Source: Azolla caroliniana (Eukaryota; Polypodiophyta). From it: 64,000 bases of DNA. How positions within the stretch are numbered: the stretch's first letter is position 1; each line of letters opens with the position of its first letter. Shown here piece by piece: positions 9,668 through 21,015 of this stretch. Under the pieces are notes generated by a model that worked only from the letters and a program-made list of their open reading frames with translations, was not told the DNA's origin and made no database searches. The stretch lies in assembly GCA_043228905.1 (NCBI GenBank), contig JBHGNT010000001.1:10788001-10852000 (forward strand). The letters are read 5' to 3'. A program made the translations under genes and the position numbers.

Positions 9668-12600
9668 ATGAAGAGAGGAAAAAAGCTTCTCTTCAACGAG
9701 GAGACAAAATCTCAACCATCCAATGAGTTCAGCCAAAAGAAAATGTTAGCAACTACTGGTGGTGAGGACCTTCCTGACCGTGATCTAATGGACAAGGAAT
9801 GGTGTATGCAATACGTCGACTCCAAGAAAAAAGTCGTGTTGTATACAACAAAGAAGAAGGGCGAGGGGCAACTTGAAAATGAAACCGCATTTATGTATGG
9901 CCGTATCCTAAGATTTGACTATGAAGATTCAAATTCAGCCAACATAATTGTAATGATTGAGTGCTCTAAGGGGGTATGTAAAGTGTACCTTTTTGAAGAT
10001 CTACTAGTAAAGGAATCATGTGGGCCATAATCTTTTAAAAAAGATCTAGAAAGCTCCAAAAACCTTATTGTCACCTTGAGGCCTTATATACAAGGCCATG
10101 TAACTCTAAGGGAGCCCTTGCCCTCCCCAGTGAAGGCCCTGAAAAGGGCATCTAAAGTGTGATCAAGACCAGCAAAAAAGAAGACCACTAAAATGTCAGA
10201 GCTCAAACGAAGATGAGGACACTAAGGGGATGCTAGGAGCTGAGCTGGCATCGGGTGTGTTGTCATCCGAGCAGAATAAGATACAGAGAGAGTTAATGCA
10301 ATGTAAACTGGTCAGAAAAGGGCATGTGTTTAATTTTCCTATAACACACATCCATCGGCCCCCTACAGATGAAAAAACAGGACAACGACCACTTGAGATC
10401 AGAGAGCCACACCGAATGCATGTTTAAAATCTCAAGAAAAAAATGAAAATTAATCCACATGCTACCGTTGTGCCTTTTATTGTTATGGTAAATCCCGAAT
10501 AATGTGAAACCATTGAAGATTTCGACATAAGAAAGCATGATCAATACAATTACTTTGTAATTAGTGGATCACATTCGACGAAGGCAGGTTGGCAACTTGT
10601 GAGAGAACATCCAATGACTTTCTTCTTCAAGTATGCCGAGTGCAAAATTTACGTGGGCCTCACAACTGAAGAGGCAAAGCTGTTGGCATGGGACCATAAT
10701 AACGATAATGACTATAGGCAGAAAATGTCATCAATTGCGAGTATAAGGTTCTTCCACCACGAGTATTTGGACGTCAAACAAAAGTTCAGTGTGAAGCTAC
10801 ATCCAGGCCTACGACGTCAATGCTTGCATGAAGTCAGCATTGTGGTGGATGATAATGTTAAGTCTGATGGTCTTCGGAAATATGAGTCCTGGTTTCAACT
10901 TGCCTTTAGAGATGGAGAAGTATGGGACCTACAAGATCAAATCTTCTCAATGTGGGAGAATAAGGAGGTCAAGGGTCAACGACAAAAGAAATGTAAGGTA
11001 GACCCTCAACTAGAATTAAAGTCACAAGCGGCCAAGAAAATTGATTTGACAATTGAAGAAGCGGCTGACGACATGAAGATGTATCTGTGGAGAGCGATGC
11101 AAGGTATTAAGGACGAGTAGCTTCTTGTGTTTGTTTTGTCAAGGGTTGTGGTGAAAGATTTAAGCCTTGAAGAAATGGTCACTGAGTTCAATAAGTAAGT
11201 ATTTCAAATAGTGATATTGAATTCAATATGGTGTAATTAAAAGTTCTAATCTCGTTTTCTAATTTCACAGTCATAAGGTGTACATGAAGATCCAAGAAGT
11301 TATGATGAAACAACTTGGATGTATAACTTGGGAACAAGTGACCGAGGATTATCCTCTAACGTCTTCATATAAGGCGTTATCCAAGTATTTTATTGCATTC
11401 AAGGATTGGGTTAGTATTGGTGGTTTTTCATTAAGCTTTCCTCATATGTAGAGGTTGTGTAATAATACTTGATGTCTTATTGCTTCTATTAGAAACCGTG
11501 TCGTGGCAAGAAACAAGGAGAAGTTAAGGATATACACGATTTCCCGACATCTTTCCTTGCACATCTCGAGAGAGCCAAAAAAGAAAAGGATTGCCACTTA
11601 GTCAACGTGTACGAAATTGAGGAAGATGGCTCCTTCAAAAAGTTTAGCCACAAAAAGGATATTACAAGAGATCTTTACTACAACGTGGTTTGCAGCGATG
11701 ACGTTGACATGATCCAAAAAGTGCCAAAGAAGGAATATACTCTAATGATTGCAGATATTCCATACAGATTTCGAATGGCAGGGTCATCATACAACAATGA
11801 ACCATTTAGGTTTAAACAGTTAGAGAAGATGGTCAAGGATTTTGCTGAGCTAACGACTGCATCCTTGTGGAGAATAATTGTCTTTCATTGTATGGAACAA
11901 GGGTACGCGGTAGCTCAAGCTTTGAGATCTCGTTGCCATGGCATCGAGAACCTTGCATGGTAAGGATTATTTATATGTCTCATTCACTATATTGCCTTTC
12001 TTAAGATTGTTCAATCTATTCTTAACTCGATGTAATATTTGTTATAGGATAAAAACCAATGTAAATAGAGGGCCAACCTTTCGGTTCGTAAATGCCATTG
12101 AATACATTACGGTTGGCTACTTCGATGAAATTAAGAAATAAAGAATCAAGGAGCATTCTAATGAAGTGGGAGGTTCAAATCTGCTGGTATATCCAGCAGT
12201 GACACGGAAATTGCGACATATCACCACGACAGAACGAGGACTTGTCAACCCATACCAAAAACCTCAACGACTTATGATGCGCTTGATCGAGATGTTTTCT
12301 GTAGAAGGAGATTGGATATTAGACCTCTTTTTTGGCACAGGTATTCCTCGAACTAGGTTAACGATGTTGAGATAACCAATACTAAATCTTTTTTGTTGAG
12401 AACTAATTCTTCACAGGGACAACGTCTGCATGTGCATTGAAGCTCTTTAGAAACACAGTTGCATTGGAGAAGGACGAGGAGCAAGTTATATTTATAAACA
12501 TGAGGATTAAGGCTTTGTGGGAGTGCCCGGACCAGGACAAGGAGGTCGATGCAAAGAACCTTGTTGATACCGAAAGGTTTCAACCTACTTCGCGAGAGCC

Positions 12601-12769
12601 TATTCCTCCGTTAGCCGAGGAACCGAGGGAGCTAATAGAGCTTGATGATGAGCTTATAGAAGATATTTCATTGGCTCGGCTAACAGGGGAAGCCAATGCA
12701 TGTATAGCCGAAGAGAGTTCCATACAAGATGACGAAGAAAATGACATTGACGATTTGCTTGCTATGTAA
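9668..12769 (+). pseudogene. ParB-like/beta-class DNA methyltransferase, unit 2, degenerate
   Basis: Collinear with 1834-4961, with the same intron positions (exon ends near 11194, 11409, 11959 and 12340). It carries many lesions: TAA at about 10028, TGA near 10160, a deletion near 10195, TAA near 10426 and 10499, TAG at 11118 and TAA at 12139-12141 where unit 1 has CAG. Catalytic motifs have also changed: motif IV reads DIPYR instead of DIPYG, and motif I reads DLFFGTG instead of DLFSGTG. The ParB-like box reads SGSHSTKAGWQL instead of GGSHSAEARRQL. The copy is clearly dead. The stop at 4307 in unit 1 is GAA here, so the two copies were inactivated independently. Confidence 0.85.
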
Positions 12770-13725
12770 TAGATTCTTTTTAAAATGCGAAATGTATTGT
12801 TTGGAATTCACATTATTAATACAAATTTTGGGTTTTACTTGGTGGATTCTATTCTTTATAATCTTCTATATGTTTCAATTTTATTTTTATATACTTGGTT
12901 AGTAGACTTATGACATTGGTTTCACCGCGTGCATTGCTGACTACCAAATTTATGGAGAAACATGAATTAGTTTAAATTGAGGCTGATTTTGGTCAAACTT
13001 TACCTTAACATAACATGGTTGTAGAATTGTTGCTATGACCGTCCATGTTGTTATTATGGATCTTTGTCTTCTATTGTTAAAACTATTATGTTTCTCTTCC
13101 ATTGCTGCTTAGATTGTGTAGTGTGTTGATAATGGTTCCACTAGCGTTATCCGCATGTTTTTATACGCTTGTAGTTCCACTAGTGTTATCGTTCTGAGTT
13201 TGATCCTGTGTGAATCACCTAAACCCTTAGATCAATTTTAAATACAAGTATGAAAGCCTTAATAGGTTTGTTATTTCCACCATATTATCCTAAAGTTCAC
13301 TGTCTTACATTGTCCACAATTATATACATATGGTTTGATCCCATACGAACAAACTGAGGAATATATTAGATTAACTTTAAATACAAGTATTAAATACCTT
13401 TATAAGTTAGTTATTCCAATCACATTATCCTAAAGTGCACTATCCTACATTGTCCACAATTATATACATGCGAGTATGGGTCAAAGTATAAATTATAACT
13501 CATTTTATTAGTATGGTTACAAGTACACCTCTTATTTTGTAAAACTTACCAAATTAATATAAGTCTTTAACATAGTGTTTCCCATGTCGCACATTAGTGA
13601 CATATTGAGCCATTGTTGAACTTTATTATGCCTACATTAACTTATCAACACGTCCAAACTTATTTGAATTTCTAATGATCTCCACTCGTAGACCTATCAT
13701 GTATTTTTATATTTGCAAATTCTAA
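12770..13725. other. AT-rich spacer, unit 2
   Basis: Homologous to 4962-5885, including the diverged direct repeat. No gene seen. Confidence 0.5.
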
Positions 13726-13850
13726 TCAAGTTGTGGAACATGTGATACTAGTGCATCCAATTTTTGTAGAGAGGGTATATTTGGATAGTTTCAAGAAGAT
13801 TCTACAAGTGGAATGCACAATCCTTCCACTTGTGAACGCAAACGTGTTCT
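13726..13850 (-). pseudogene. C-terminal stub of a third DUF7869-like gene
   Basis: On the minus strand it encodes NKNTFAFTSGRIVHSTCR and following residues, matching the C-terminal end of the copy at 5886-6010. It is truncated at 13850, where Ty3/gypsy-related sequence begins. It shows that at least one more unit, or part of one, once followed. Confidence 0.65.
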
Positions 13851-13895
13851 TATTAGATGTTGAGAAACATTGGGCGACGTTCTTAACACCAACAA

Positions 13896-14120
13896 ATGTT
13901 ATGCCGCCAACCGGAACAGACATACACTTCAATAGTCGCAACACTGCCACAAGTTCCTAGACCCATTACAAGGGATGGCCCAACTCCGATGGAAATAGAG
14001 TCAACACAACATCGAGGGCCCTTTTTAGATGTTGAGAAACAACAACGTCGAGCGCACCGTCTATGTCTATATTGCGGTTGTTCGGGACATATAGCCGTGA
14101 ATTGTCCAAATAAACCCTGA
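13896..14120 (+). pseudogene. Gag remnant with CCHC zinc knuckle
   Basis: Encodes GPTPMEIES, then CLYCGCSGHIAVNC at 14064-14105, a C-x2-C-x4-H-x4-C knuckle typical of Ty3/gypsy Gag, and stops shortly after. The N-terminal Gag region is missing. Confidence 0.8.
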
Positions 14121-14339
14121 TGTCAAGTATACCAAGTAAGTGCACATGATAACCCTACCTCAAGTTTTATTATCACTTCTAATAACTTAAGTAAACCTAA
14201 TAGCCCATGCCATGAGAATAGATTTGATGTCTTGAGCCAATTAGAGGATGTGTTAAACAAATAACTCCGGCCAAAATAGGAGCCATTTGGTTGGACCATC
14301 CTAGATATGTAGAGTTAGTACCTAGTCGTGGTTCTATTT

Positions 14340-15663
14340 CATCAAATCAAGTTAGTAGAGTTTTTTCTGCATAAGTCGAGCTTAGCACATCTACAGGTCA
14401 TCGAGTCCTAGCCTCTGCCCTCCTAGATTCCACAACCAATTCTTGTTTCATGGATTGTGAGTTTGCCTTGACACAAAACATCCTCTTGAATAAGCTCCCA
14501 AACCTAGTAGATGTAGGAGTCATGGATGACCGCCCTATAGCATCAGGTGATATAGTTGAAGAGTTTGAACCAATTCCTGTAGTCCTAGGCAATTTGGCTA
14601 GTGTCATCTCATTTAACATCATTAGTAGTCCAGAGCACTCCCTAGTTCTTGGTCTTCCTTGGTTTGAGCTACATAACCCAACTATTGATTGGAGGGAAAG
14701 AACTATAGAAAAGGTCAAGATACAACCCGAGTCTCTTAAAACTCCAACAAAGGATCTAGGATCCCACATGATTTCAACAGTCTCTATACATTAGTTATGT
14801 GAGGATGGAAGGAAGGAAGACATGTTTGTGTTCGTGGTTTTAGCAACTCCCTCATCCAACTCACAAGAATTGGGGATCCTACTATGAAAGAAGTATATAG
14901 AATCGTGTTTGATAAGGTGAAGGCTAATAGACTACCAAAGCATCGACTATATGATTGCCCGATTGATTTGCAGCCAAGAAAAGAACCTCAATGGGGCCAA
15001 TTTATAACCTTTCACCCACGAGGAGTAACCTGCAGGGCAAATGGTTTTATCCAACATTCAAGATCTCCTGCGGGTGCACCCATCTTTTTCGTTAAGAAGA
15101 AAGATGGTTCGGTTTGTATGGTCGTGGATTATTTCACGAAGTTAGATTTTCGAGGTGCCTACAACCTTGTTCGAATCTGTGCTAGGGATGAATGGAAGAT
15201 TGCTTTCCGTATGTGCTATGGCCATTTTGAGTATAGAGTGATGCCATTTGGTGTCACGAATGCACCAACAATTTTCCAACATATGGTGAATGACATTTTT
15301 CGGCACTTCCTCGATATCTTCATCATAGTTTACCTAGATGAGATCTTGATCTCCTCAAAAACTCAAAAGGAGCATGAGATACACATTTGCCAAGCTGGGG
15401 CCAAGCTTTGTAGTGGTTGCGAGAGTATGGTCTCTATGCAAAATTGGAGATGTGTAGTTTCGAACAATGTCAAGTGGAATTTTTGGGGTATATGGTCTCT
15501 TCGAATGGCATCTCTATGGATCCATCAAAGGTTCAAACAATTTTGGATAATTGACAAATACCACAGTCTGTGCGAGTTGTACAATGTTTTTTGGGGTTTG
15601 AAAACTTTTATTGCAAGTTCACCAAAGATTATTCAAAGATCGTATTGCGCCTCACTCAACTAA
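14340..15663 (+). pseudogene. Chromovirus protease and reverse transcriptase remnants
   Basis: 14390-14790 resembles the aspartic protease and linker region (LGLPWFELHNPTIDW at about 14646). The DSG active site is degraded to DSTTNS. Reverse transcriptase begins near 14930 (LPKHRLYDCPIDLQP) and reads through SPAGAPIFFVKKKDGS, FTKLDFRGAYNLVRI and MPFGVTNAPTIFQ. About 30 codons between VDY and FTKLD are missing, and the catalytic motif reads YLDE instead of YLDD. The frame is lost after about 15400. Confidence 0.85.
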
Positions 15664-16223
15664 CGCAAAAGAATCGACCATTTGCATGGAGTACAAATGC
15701 ATACTCAGCATTTGAGGGTTTAAAGCCATCATTTACATTTGCACCAATTTTAATGCATGTCGATCCAATGAGGTGCTTTATACTCCAAGCCGATGCATCT
15801 GACTTCGCACTCTGAAGTGTACTATCCCAGATTGGCAATGATGGCCAACTACACCCTGTGGCTTTTCACTCATGGAAATTTGAAGCAGAAGAAATCAACT
15901 ATGAGATTCACGACAAAGAGCTTCTTGCCATTGTGGATTCTTTTCAACAATGGTGCCATTTTTTGGAGGGTTCTTCTCAACATATTATTGTCTACAACAA
16001 TCACAAAAATCTAACGTACTTCCAAAGTGCTCGAGTCTTGAGTCGTCGACAAGCTCATTGGGCGCAGTTGTTAACTAGTTTTGATTTCGTAATTCTATAT
16101 CGCCTTGGGATGGAACAAGGAAAAGTAAATGCTTTATCTCGACGTTCGTATATGGAACTTCAACCAGGAGAAGTTGCATTTGAAAGTCAGAAACAAATCC
16201 TCTTAGGGCCTGTTCGTCTATGA
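15570..16223 (+). pseudogene. Chromovirus RNase H remnant
   Basis: Two frames separated by a stop at 15813: GFENFYCKFTKDYSKI with LQADASDFAL, then VAFHSWKFEAEEINYEIHD, DKELLAIVDSFQQW and LSRRQAHWAQLL. These are the connection and RNase H blocks of Ty3/gypsy polyproteins. Confidence 0.85.
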
Positions 16224-16226
16224 CTA

Positions 16227-17539
16227 ATGGCAATGCATACTATCAACAGACTTGGAGATTCAAGTCTTCTTGATTCCATTCGGGAGCATATTGTGACAGA
16301 TGCATTTGTCCAAGAGATTTTGAACCATATTATCCCCGATCATGCGTCTAGCTCCCAATCTCCAATCCTCGTCCAAACTACACCCAATTCCATTGGCATG
16401 ATGGTTTACTTTTTCAACAAAATCTCTTTTATGTGCCTGACGGTCCTTCTCGACTCCAAGTCTTGCAACAATGTCATGACACACCAATGGCTAGACATTT
16501 TGGCATCCACAAGACGTTTGAGTTAATTTCTCGCCGTTATTGGTGGCCACTACTTCGCCATTTTGTTACGTATTAAGTTCGTAGTTGTGATACATGTTGC
16601 CGAAAAAAAAAGCCTCGACAACATCCATGTGGCTTATTACAGCCACTGCCTTTTCCTGGGAACCCATGGAAATCTATTTCCTTGGACTTCATTACGGATC
16701 TCCCACCTTCTAAGGGTTTTGATTCTATTCTCACTGTAGTAGATTGTTTTGCAAAGATGGCACATTTTCTTCCATGCACGAAGGCCATTACTAGCCGTGA
16801 GACAGGTGATTTACTCATGCGGGAGGTGTTTCGGCATCATGGTCTTCTAGATGATATTATTAGTGATTGGGGTCCCTTGTTCATCTCAAAATTTTGGCGG
16901 CATATGTTCAAACTCTTACACACTTGCAAACTCTCGTCCGGCTACCATCTAGAAACTAACGGGCAGAGTGAGCGCACCAACCAAACAGTCGAGCAACATC
17001 GTCGTTGTTTTGTCAACTATCAACAAGATGATTGAGTTGATCCACTACATTTGGTAGAATTCGCTTACAACAATTCTGAACATTCTTCTACTGGATATTC
17101 CCCATTTTTTGCGAACATTGGGTACCATCCTCATTGGACGCTACTTGAACATCCCGAATTCCCGACAAACCTGGGTGTTGAAAATCAGCTCACCCCACTC
17201 CAAGAAATTCAGGATATACTTTCACACCATCTATGTGACGCTCAAAACACTCAAAAGAAGGTTGCCAACCGTCATCGACGTGATTCATCGACTACATTTG
17301 AAGGAGGAGATCACATATGGCTCTTACAAGGTAGCATTAAAACCACCAGACCTTGTTGCAAATTGGATTATAAATATTTTGGCCCATATGTGATCACTGG
17401 TAAGATCAATGATGTGGTATTTCGACTTGACCTTTCTCCTCATATGCGTCTTCACCTAGTCTTCCATGTTTCACTTTTGGAGCCCTACACAACAAGCTCT
17501 ATTCCGGGCCGTGTTACATCTCTCTCCCCCTCCGGTTGA
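16227..17539 (+). pseudogene. Chromovirus integrase remnant
   Basis: A zinc-binding region, shifted between frames near 16440-16560, is followed by the catalytic core: SLDFITDLPPSKGFDSILTV at about 16680, IISDWGPLFISKFW and HLETNGQSERTNQTVEQ. The usual DRGP is changed to DWGP. Stops occur at about 16575 and 17033. The 3' part (GDHIWLLQ, LDYKYFGPYVITGKINDVVF) matches the GPY/F module. Confidence 0.85.
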
Positions 17540-17725
17540 AGTTTCCAATGGCTCTGAATATGAAGTTGTTGCCATTCTCGACTCCAAGATCGTCCACAAT
17601 AAATTATATTATTTGGTTGACTGGTTAGGTTATACACCTAATGATTGAACATGGGAGCCTCTCGAGAATCTTGCTAATGCCTCTGACATGGTTGCTACAT
17701 TTCACAACAAATATTCCCATAAGCC
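17540..17725 (+). pseudogene. Chromodomain of the chromovirus integrase
   Basis: Encodes EYEVVAILDSKIVHNKLYYL, then VDWLGYTPND, a stop in place of one residue, and TWEPLENLANA. The aromatic and WEP residues of a chromodomain are visible. It places the element among chromoviruses, whose integrases target chromatin marks. Confidence 0.85.
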
Positions 17726-17778
17726 AAGTCCGAAATCTTGTCTTCCGACTCGTGGAACTCGTCGTCGAAAAGGGGGGA

Positions 17779-18130
17779 TAATATCATGAAGAGATTCATT
17801 TTGGGTTACAAGGATTCAAACCCACAACATCTTGGACTATGTGTTAGACGTTTAACCATTGTAATAACATATATGATGTGTAATTTTAATAATTATATTA
17901 TTAGTTATTACAAGATATTTAGAGTATTCTAGAACATTCTAAAATATTCCATGATTATATTAAATATCATAAATATCTAAAATATTCTAAAACATTCTAG
18001 AATACTCCATAAGGACCTATAAATAGGTGTCTATTCATTCATTACAACTCATTCGGTTCAACACCAGTCTTTAGCCCTTAGCTTACTCTTTGTAAACCTT
18101 GTTTTCTCATAATATAAACCATTTCCATTT
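17779..18130 (+). repeat. 3' LTR of the chromovirus (right end uncertain)
   Basis: Begins just after the polypurine tract. It contains a TATAAATA box at 18019-18026 and a polyadenylation-like AT-rich tail. The left terminus is not clear and no second LTR exists for comparison, so limits are approximate. Confidence 0.6.
17803..17872 (-). other. tRNA-like A/B-box sequence inside the chromovirus LTR
   Basis: On the minus strand TTACAATGGTTAAAC (17864-17850, A-box-like) precedes GGTTTGAATCC (17822-17812, a match to the B-box consensus GGTTCRANNCC apart from one C/T change). Box starts are 42 bp apart, a tRNA-like spacing. It is not a complete tRNA. Confidence 0.5.
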
Positions 18131-18169
18131 CCTATCTTATTTCTATCTCTCTTTACCTTCTATCTTCAT

Positions 18170-18194
18170 CTCTCTCTCTCTCTCTCTCTCTCTT
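18170..18194. repeat. (TC)n microsatellite
   Basis: About twelve TC units at the junction between the chromovirus LTR and the 3' end of the minus-strand LINE. Confidence 0.9.
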
Positions 18195-18270
18195 TTGGTA
18201 AAAGCACACAATTATATTAATTGTATGTAAAAGCCACTTAGTTACAACACTTCTTAGTCTCCTCTACCTA

Positions 18271-20282
18271 TCATATGCCTATGGAGGGAGAGGGACGTTC
18301 TGTAATGCTACTAAAAAACCTGAACATCAAAAAATTCCACATGAGAATACCTTTAAGCTTCTTTATATAGGCTTTCACCCCATGTCTATTATCAAACATG
18401 AAAGAATTACGCATACTCCAATTGTGTTGTAGACCCCAATAACGTAAAAATTGCAACAATATCTGCATCTCATCATCTGATCCATTTTGAAAATATTGAG
18501 AAAAAACCCATTGTTGAGGTCTCAAACAATTACGGGTTAAAACTTGCCAAATGTCCGATAAGTACTTCCAAATGGTACACGTTATAGGACATTTAATGAA
18601 CCTATGTGTACTATCCTCCAATGGAACGGTGCAAAAGAAACAAGTGCCAGACCCTAGTCCTCGTCTCTTTAAGGCCGAACCTAATGGGAGCCCACCAATC
18701 ATGACTCTCCATATGAATACCTTTGCATGAAATGGTAGATGGGAATACCAACCACGTTGTAATATTTTCCACCACCTTGTATCTGACTTATATACATTCC
18801 ACAACTTTGTTGCTTTAGGAGATAGCTAAGATAATGATGCCATCACATGATTATACAATATATTTGTAATGATCTGTAACAAGCTTGTACCATCTTGTAA
18901 CCGCCAATCTACCCAAGGTGCAAAATTGGTTTTCAATGGCAAAGATCCTTGCAACAATGGTATATCATGTAATTTCTCCGAAATAAATCCGTAATTTAGG
19001 GGAATACATAACCATCTCTTGGCATCTTCAAAATCCGACAACCTTTGAGATTCATTATCAACCACATCTTCCAAATGTACAATCCCCAATCGAAATAAAA
19101 GATTGAATTGAGATCTCAACTTCTCTTTCCCATGCCAAAACAACACTCGAGAAGAAACAAGCAATTCGTTTTGTAATGAATTACAATATTCTCGATCACT
19201 TGATGGTCCCCATTCAAATGCAGCTTGCCACGATCTTACCAAATGTTGTCCACATACAGAATGTCGAATCTTTAGAGGAATACTTCCATTCGGTAGTGAC
19301 CACCATGATGCTTGAATCTTTGTTTTCCCATCCACCAATCCTTCATGCTCAATAAAATATTGCATCATAGATATCCATGGTTGATCTTGTTGACATATAT
19401 CTCGTAATAATGTAAATCTACGAGCCATCAAATGTCTTTCCAAATCCAATATTGCTGCACCACCTAACCTTTTAGGAGTAGCCAAATGGTCCCATGAAAT
19501 CCATGTAACTCCCATCATTTCTCCCTTCTGCCACAACATGAACCGAATAGGTTGTAACATGCTTTGTAATGCCTTCTTAGTCCAAGGAAGTAAAGGCAAA
19601 AAATAAAATAACATGGGTATCAAGATACATTGCACCACTTTGAATCGTACATGAAAGGGCCATAATTGAGACTTCCAATACATAAATTTGTCCCTCAATT
19701 TACTACCAATCCAATCAATCACTTGAACATTTGTAACATCAATGCCCAATGGATAACCCAAATGTCGATAAATTGAACCTCGTGTAATCACTGATCCTCG
19801 CTATCCCAAACATTCCAAATCACTGTCCGTACAAGAAATAAGGCAAGACTTCCTTCAATTTATATACAACCTTGAAGCCAAAGCAAATTGATCCCAAACT
19901 TGCATACTCCTTTTAAGATTTTCTTTTGAGGCTTGTAAAAACATAAAACCATAAGGAAGATGCAAACCCACAATATCACCACTGGCCGCAAGATTTGACA
20001 ACATTACTAACAAAGGATGTGTAACAATAGCAAATAACAATGGGCTTAGTGGACATCTGCACGGATCTAGTAAGAAACATTTTCAGAGTTACTCCGCCAT
20101 TACGCATCACACGAGAGGTTGCATTTTGCCCTAGCAAAAAGATAAGTCGACACATACGAGGACCAAATATTATCCATCACACCTGAGAGGAAAGACCAAT
20201 TAACATGATCATATGCTTTTTCCAAATCTAATTGCACCATAACCATTTCTTGATGTGTATGGCGAGCATAATCGGTAACCAT
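18271..20282 (-). pseudogene. LINE-1 reverse transcriptase and zf-RVT remnants
   Basis: 20282-20100 contains LDLEKAYDHVNWSFL, a conserved reverse transcriptase block. 20040-19855 covers the following block, but the residues that should hold the catalytic ADD motif are missing between LPYG and MFLQASKEN. 19791-18826 is the thumb and C-terminal region. 18804-18271 is the zf-RVT domain (KILQRGWYSHLPFHAKVFIW, then CFFC, H and C residues). A second LINE fragment at 24767-25990 is related to it. Confidence 0.85.
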
Positions 20283-21015
20283 TTGAACATTCTAAACATT
20301 ATGCAATATATTTCTACCTACAATAAAACCATATTGAGATGGATGAATAAGTTGAGGTAAGAATTTCTTAAGTCTGTGGACAATATCTTTGCAAACACTT
20401 TGTACAACCCTTGCAAACACTTTGTACAACCCTCCCATCAATGAAATAGGCCTCCTTTGGTATCAATTGGATTAATCCCACCTTCCAACTCTCAAGCATG
20501 AAACCAGAATCCCAACATTGTTGAAACATTTGTGGGAATGGACTCTAAGTATGCTTATTCAAAATTAGCATCCAATTCTTGACAAATATTTGTATTCACA
20601 ACACACCCAATTAAATTTTAAAACTCTTGTTGTGCTTTCAACACATCCTCATTAATAATCAACTATGACCCAATCGAATTCTTAAAAGGAGTGATACATA
20701 ACTCAATAACCTTGATCGGGTCTACAACAATGTCATCCCCTATCTTAATTTGGACCACATTCAAATGAGCATATGATGGTCTTAATCTTTGAAAAAACAT
20801 ATGAGAATGTGATTGGTTATCTATAAATCCCTCCTTTAGCTAACATAGTCTTGTCTTTTGATAACTTTGACGAGACAAATTCTTCACAATGTCTTGTTCT
20901 AGAACTTGAACATCCAAAAGCTCTTCATCATGCGGATTATTCATCAATAGTACATTGCAACGCGTAAGAATACGTAAAAACTTATCAATAAATTTCTTAC
21001 ATCTTTTAGCATTAG
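20283..21015 (-). pseudogene. Degraded LINE-1 sequence between endonuclease and reverse transcriptase
   Basis: No continuous frame. By position and by scattered minus-strand matches it is the decayed N-terminal part of the reverse transcriptase, and includes a 21-bp duplication near 20394-20424. Confidence 0.5.

Larger units (their letters stand above)
1..13850. repeat. Tandem duplication of a two-gene unit (DUF7869-like gene plus ParB-methyltransferase gene)
   Basis: Positions 1-6010 align collinearly with about 7411-13850. The coordinate offset is 7410 at the left end, 7834 at the methyltransferase start codon and 7808 at its stop codon; the offset grows because intron 1 of the right copy carries a longer palindrome array. 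Order in each unit: minus-strand DUF7869-like gene, shared divergent promoter region, plus-strand methyltransferase gene, about 0.95 kb of AT-rich spacer, then the 3' end of the next minus-strand gene. Homology stops near 6010/13850, where the right copy runs into Ty3/gypsy sequence. The left copy is cut by the window edge. The copies differ at many sites and carry different inactivating mutations, so the duplication is not recent. Confidence 0.9.
13851..18130 (+). mobile_element. Ty3/gypsy chromovirus, 5'-truncated and degenerate
   Basis: Order gag zinc knuckle, protease, reverse transcriptase, RNase H, integrase, chromodomain, polypurine tract (AAAAGGGGGG at 17769-17778) and 3' LTR. No 5' LTR is present at the left end, which abuts the duplicated unit. 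Many stops and frameshifts; non-functional. Confidence 0.9.

Noticed and set aside
13896-14120. Gag-like zinc knuckle considered as part of the methyltransferase unit.
   Set aside because: Sequence around the knuckle (GPTPMEIES, CLYCGCSGHIAVNC) is typical Ty3/gypsy Gag and is followed in order by protease and reverse transcriptase.
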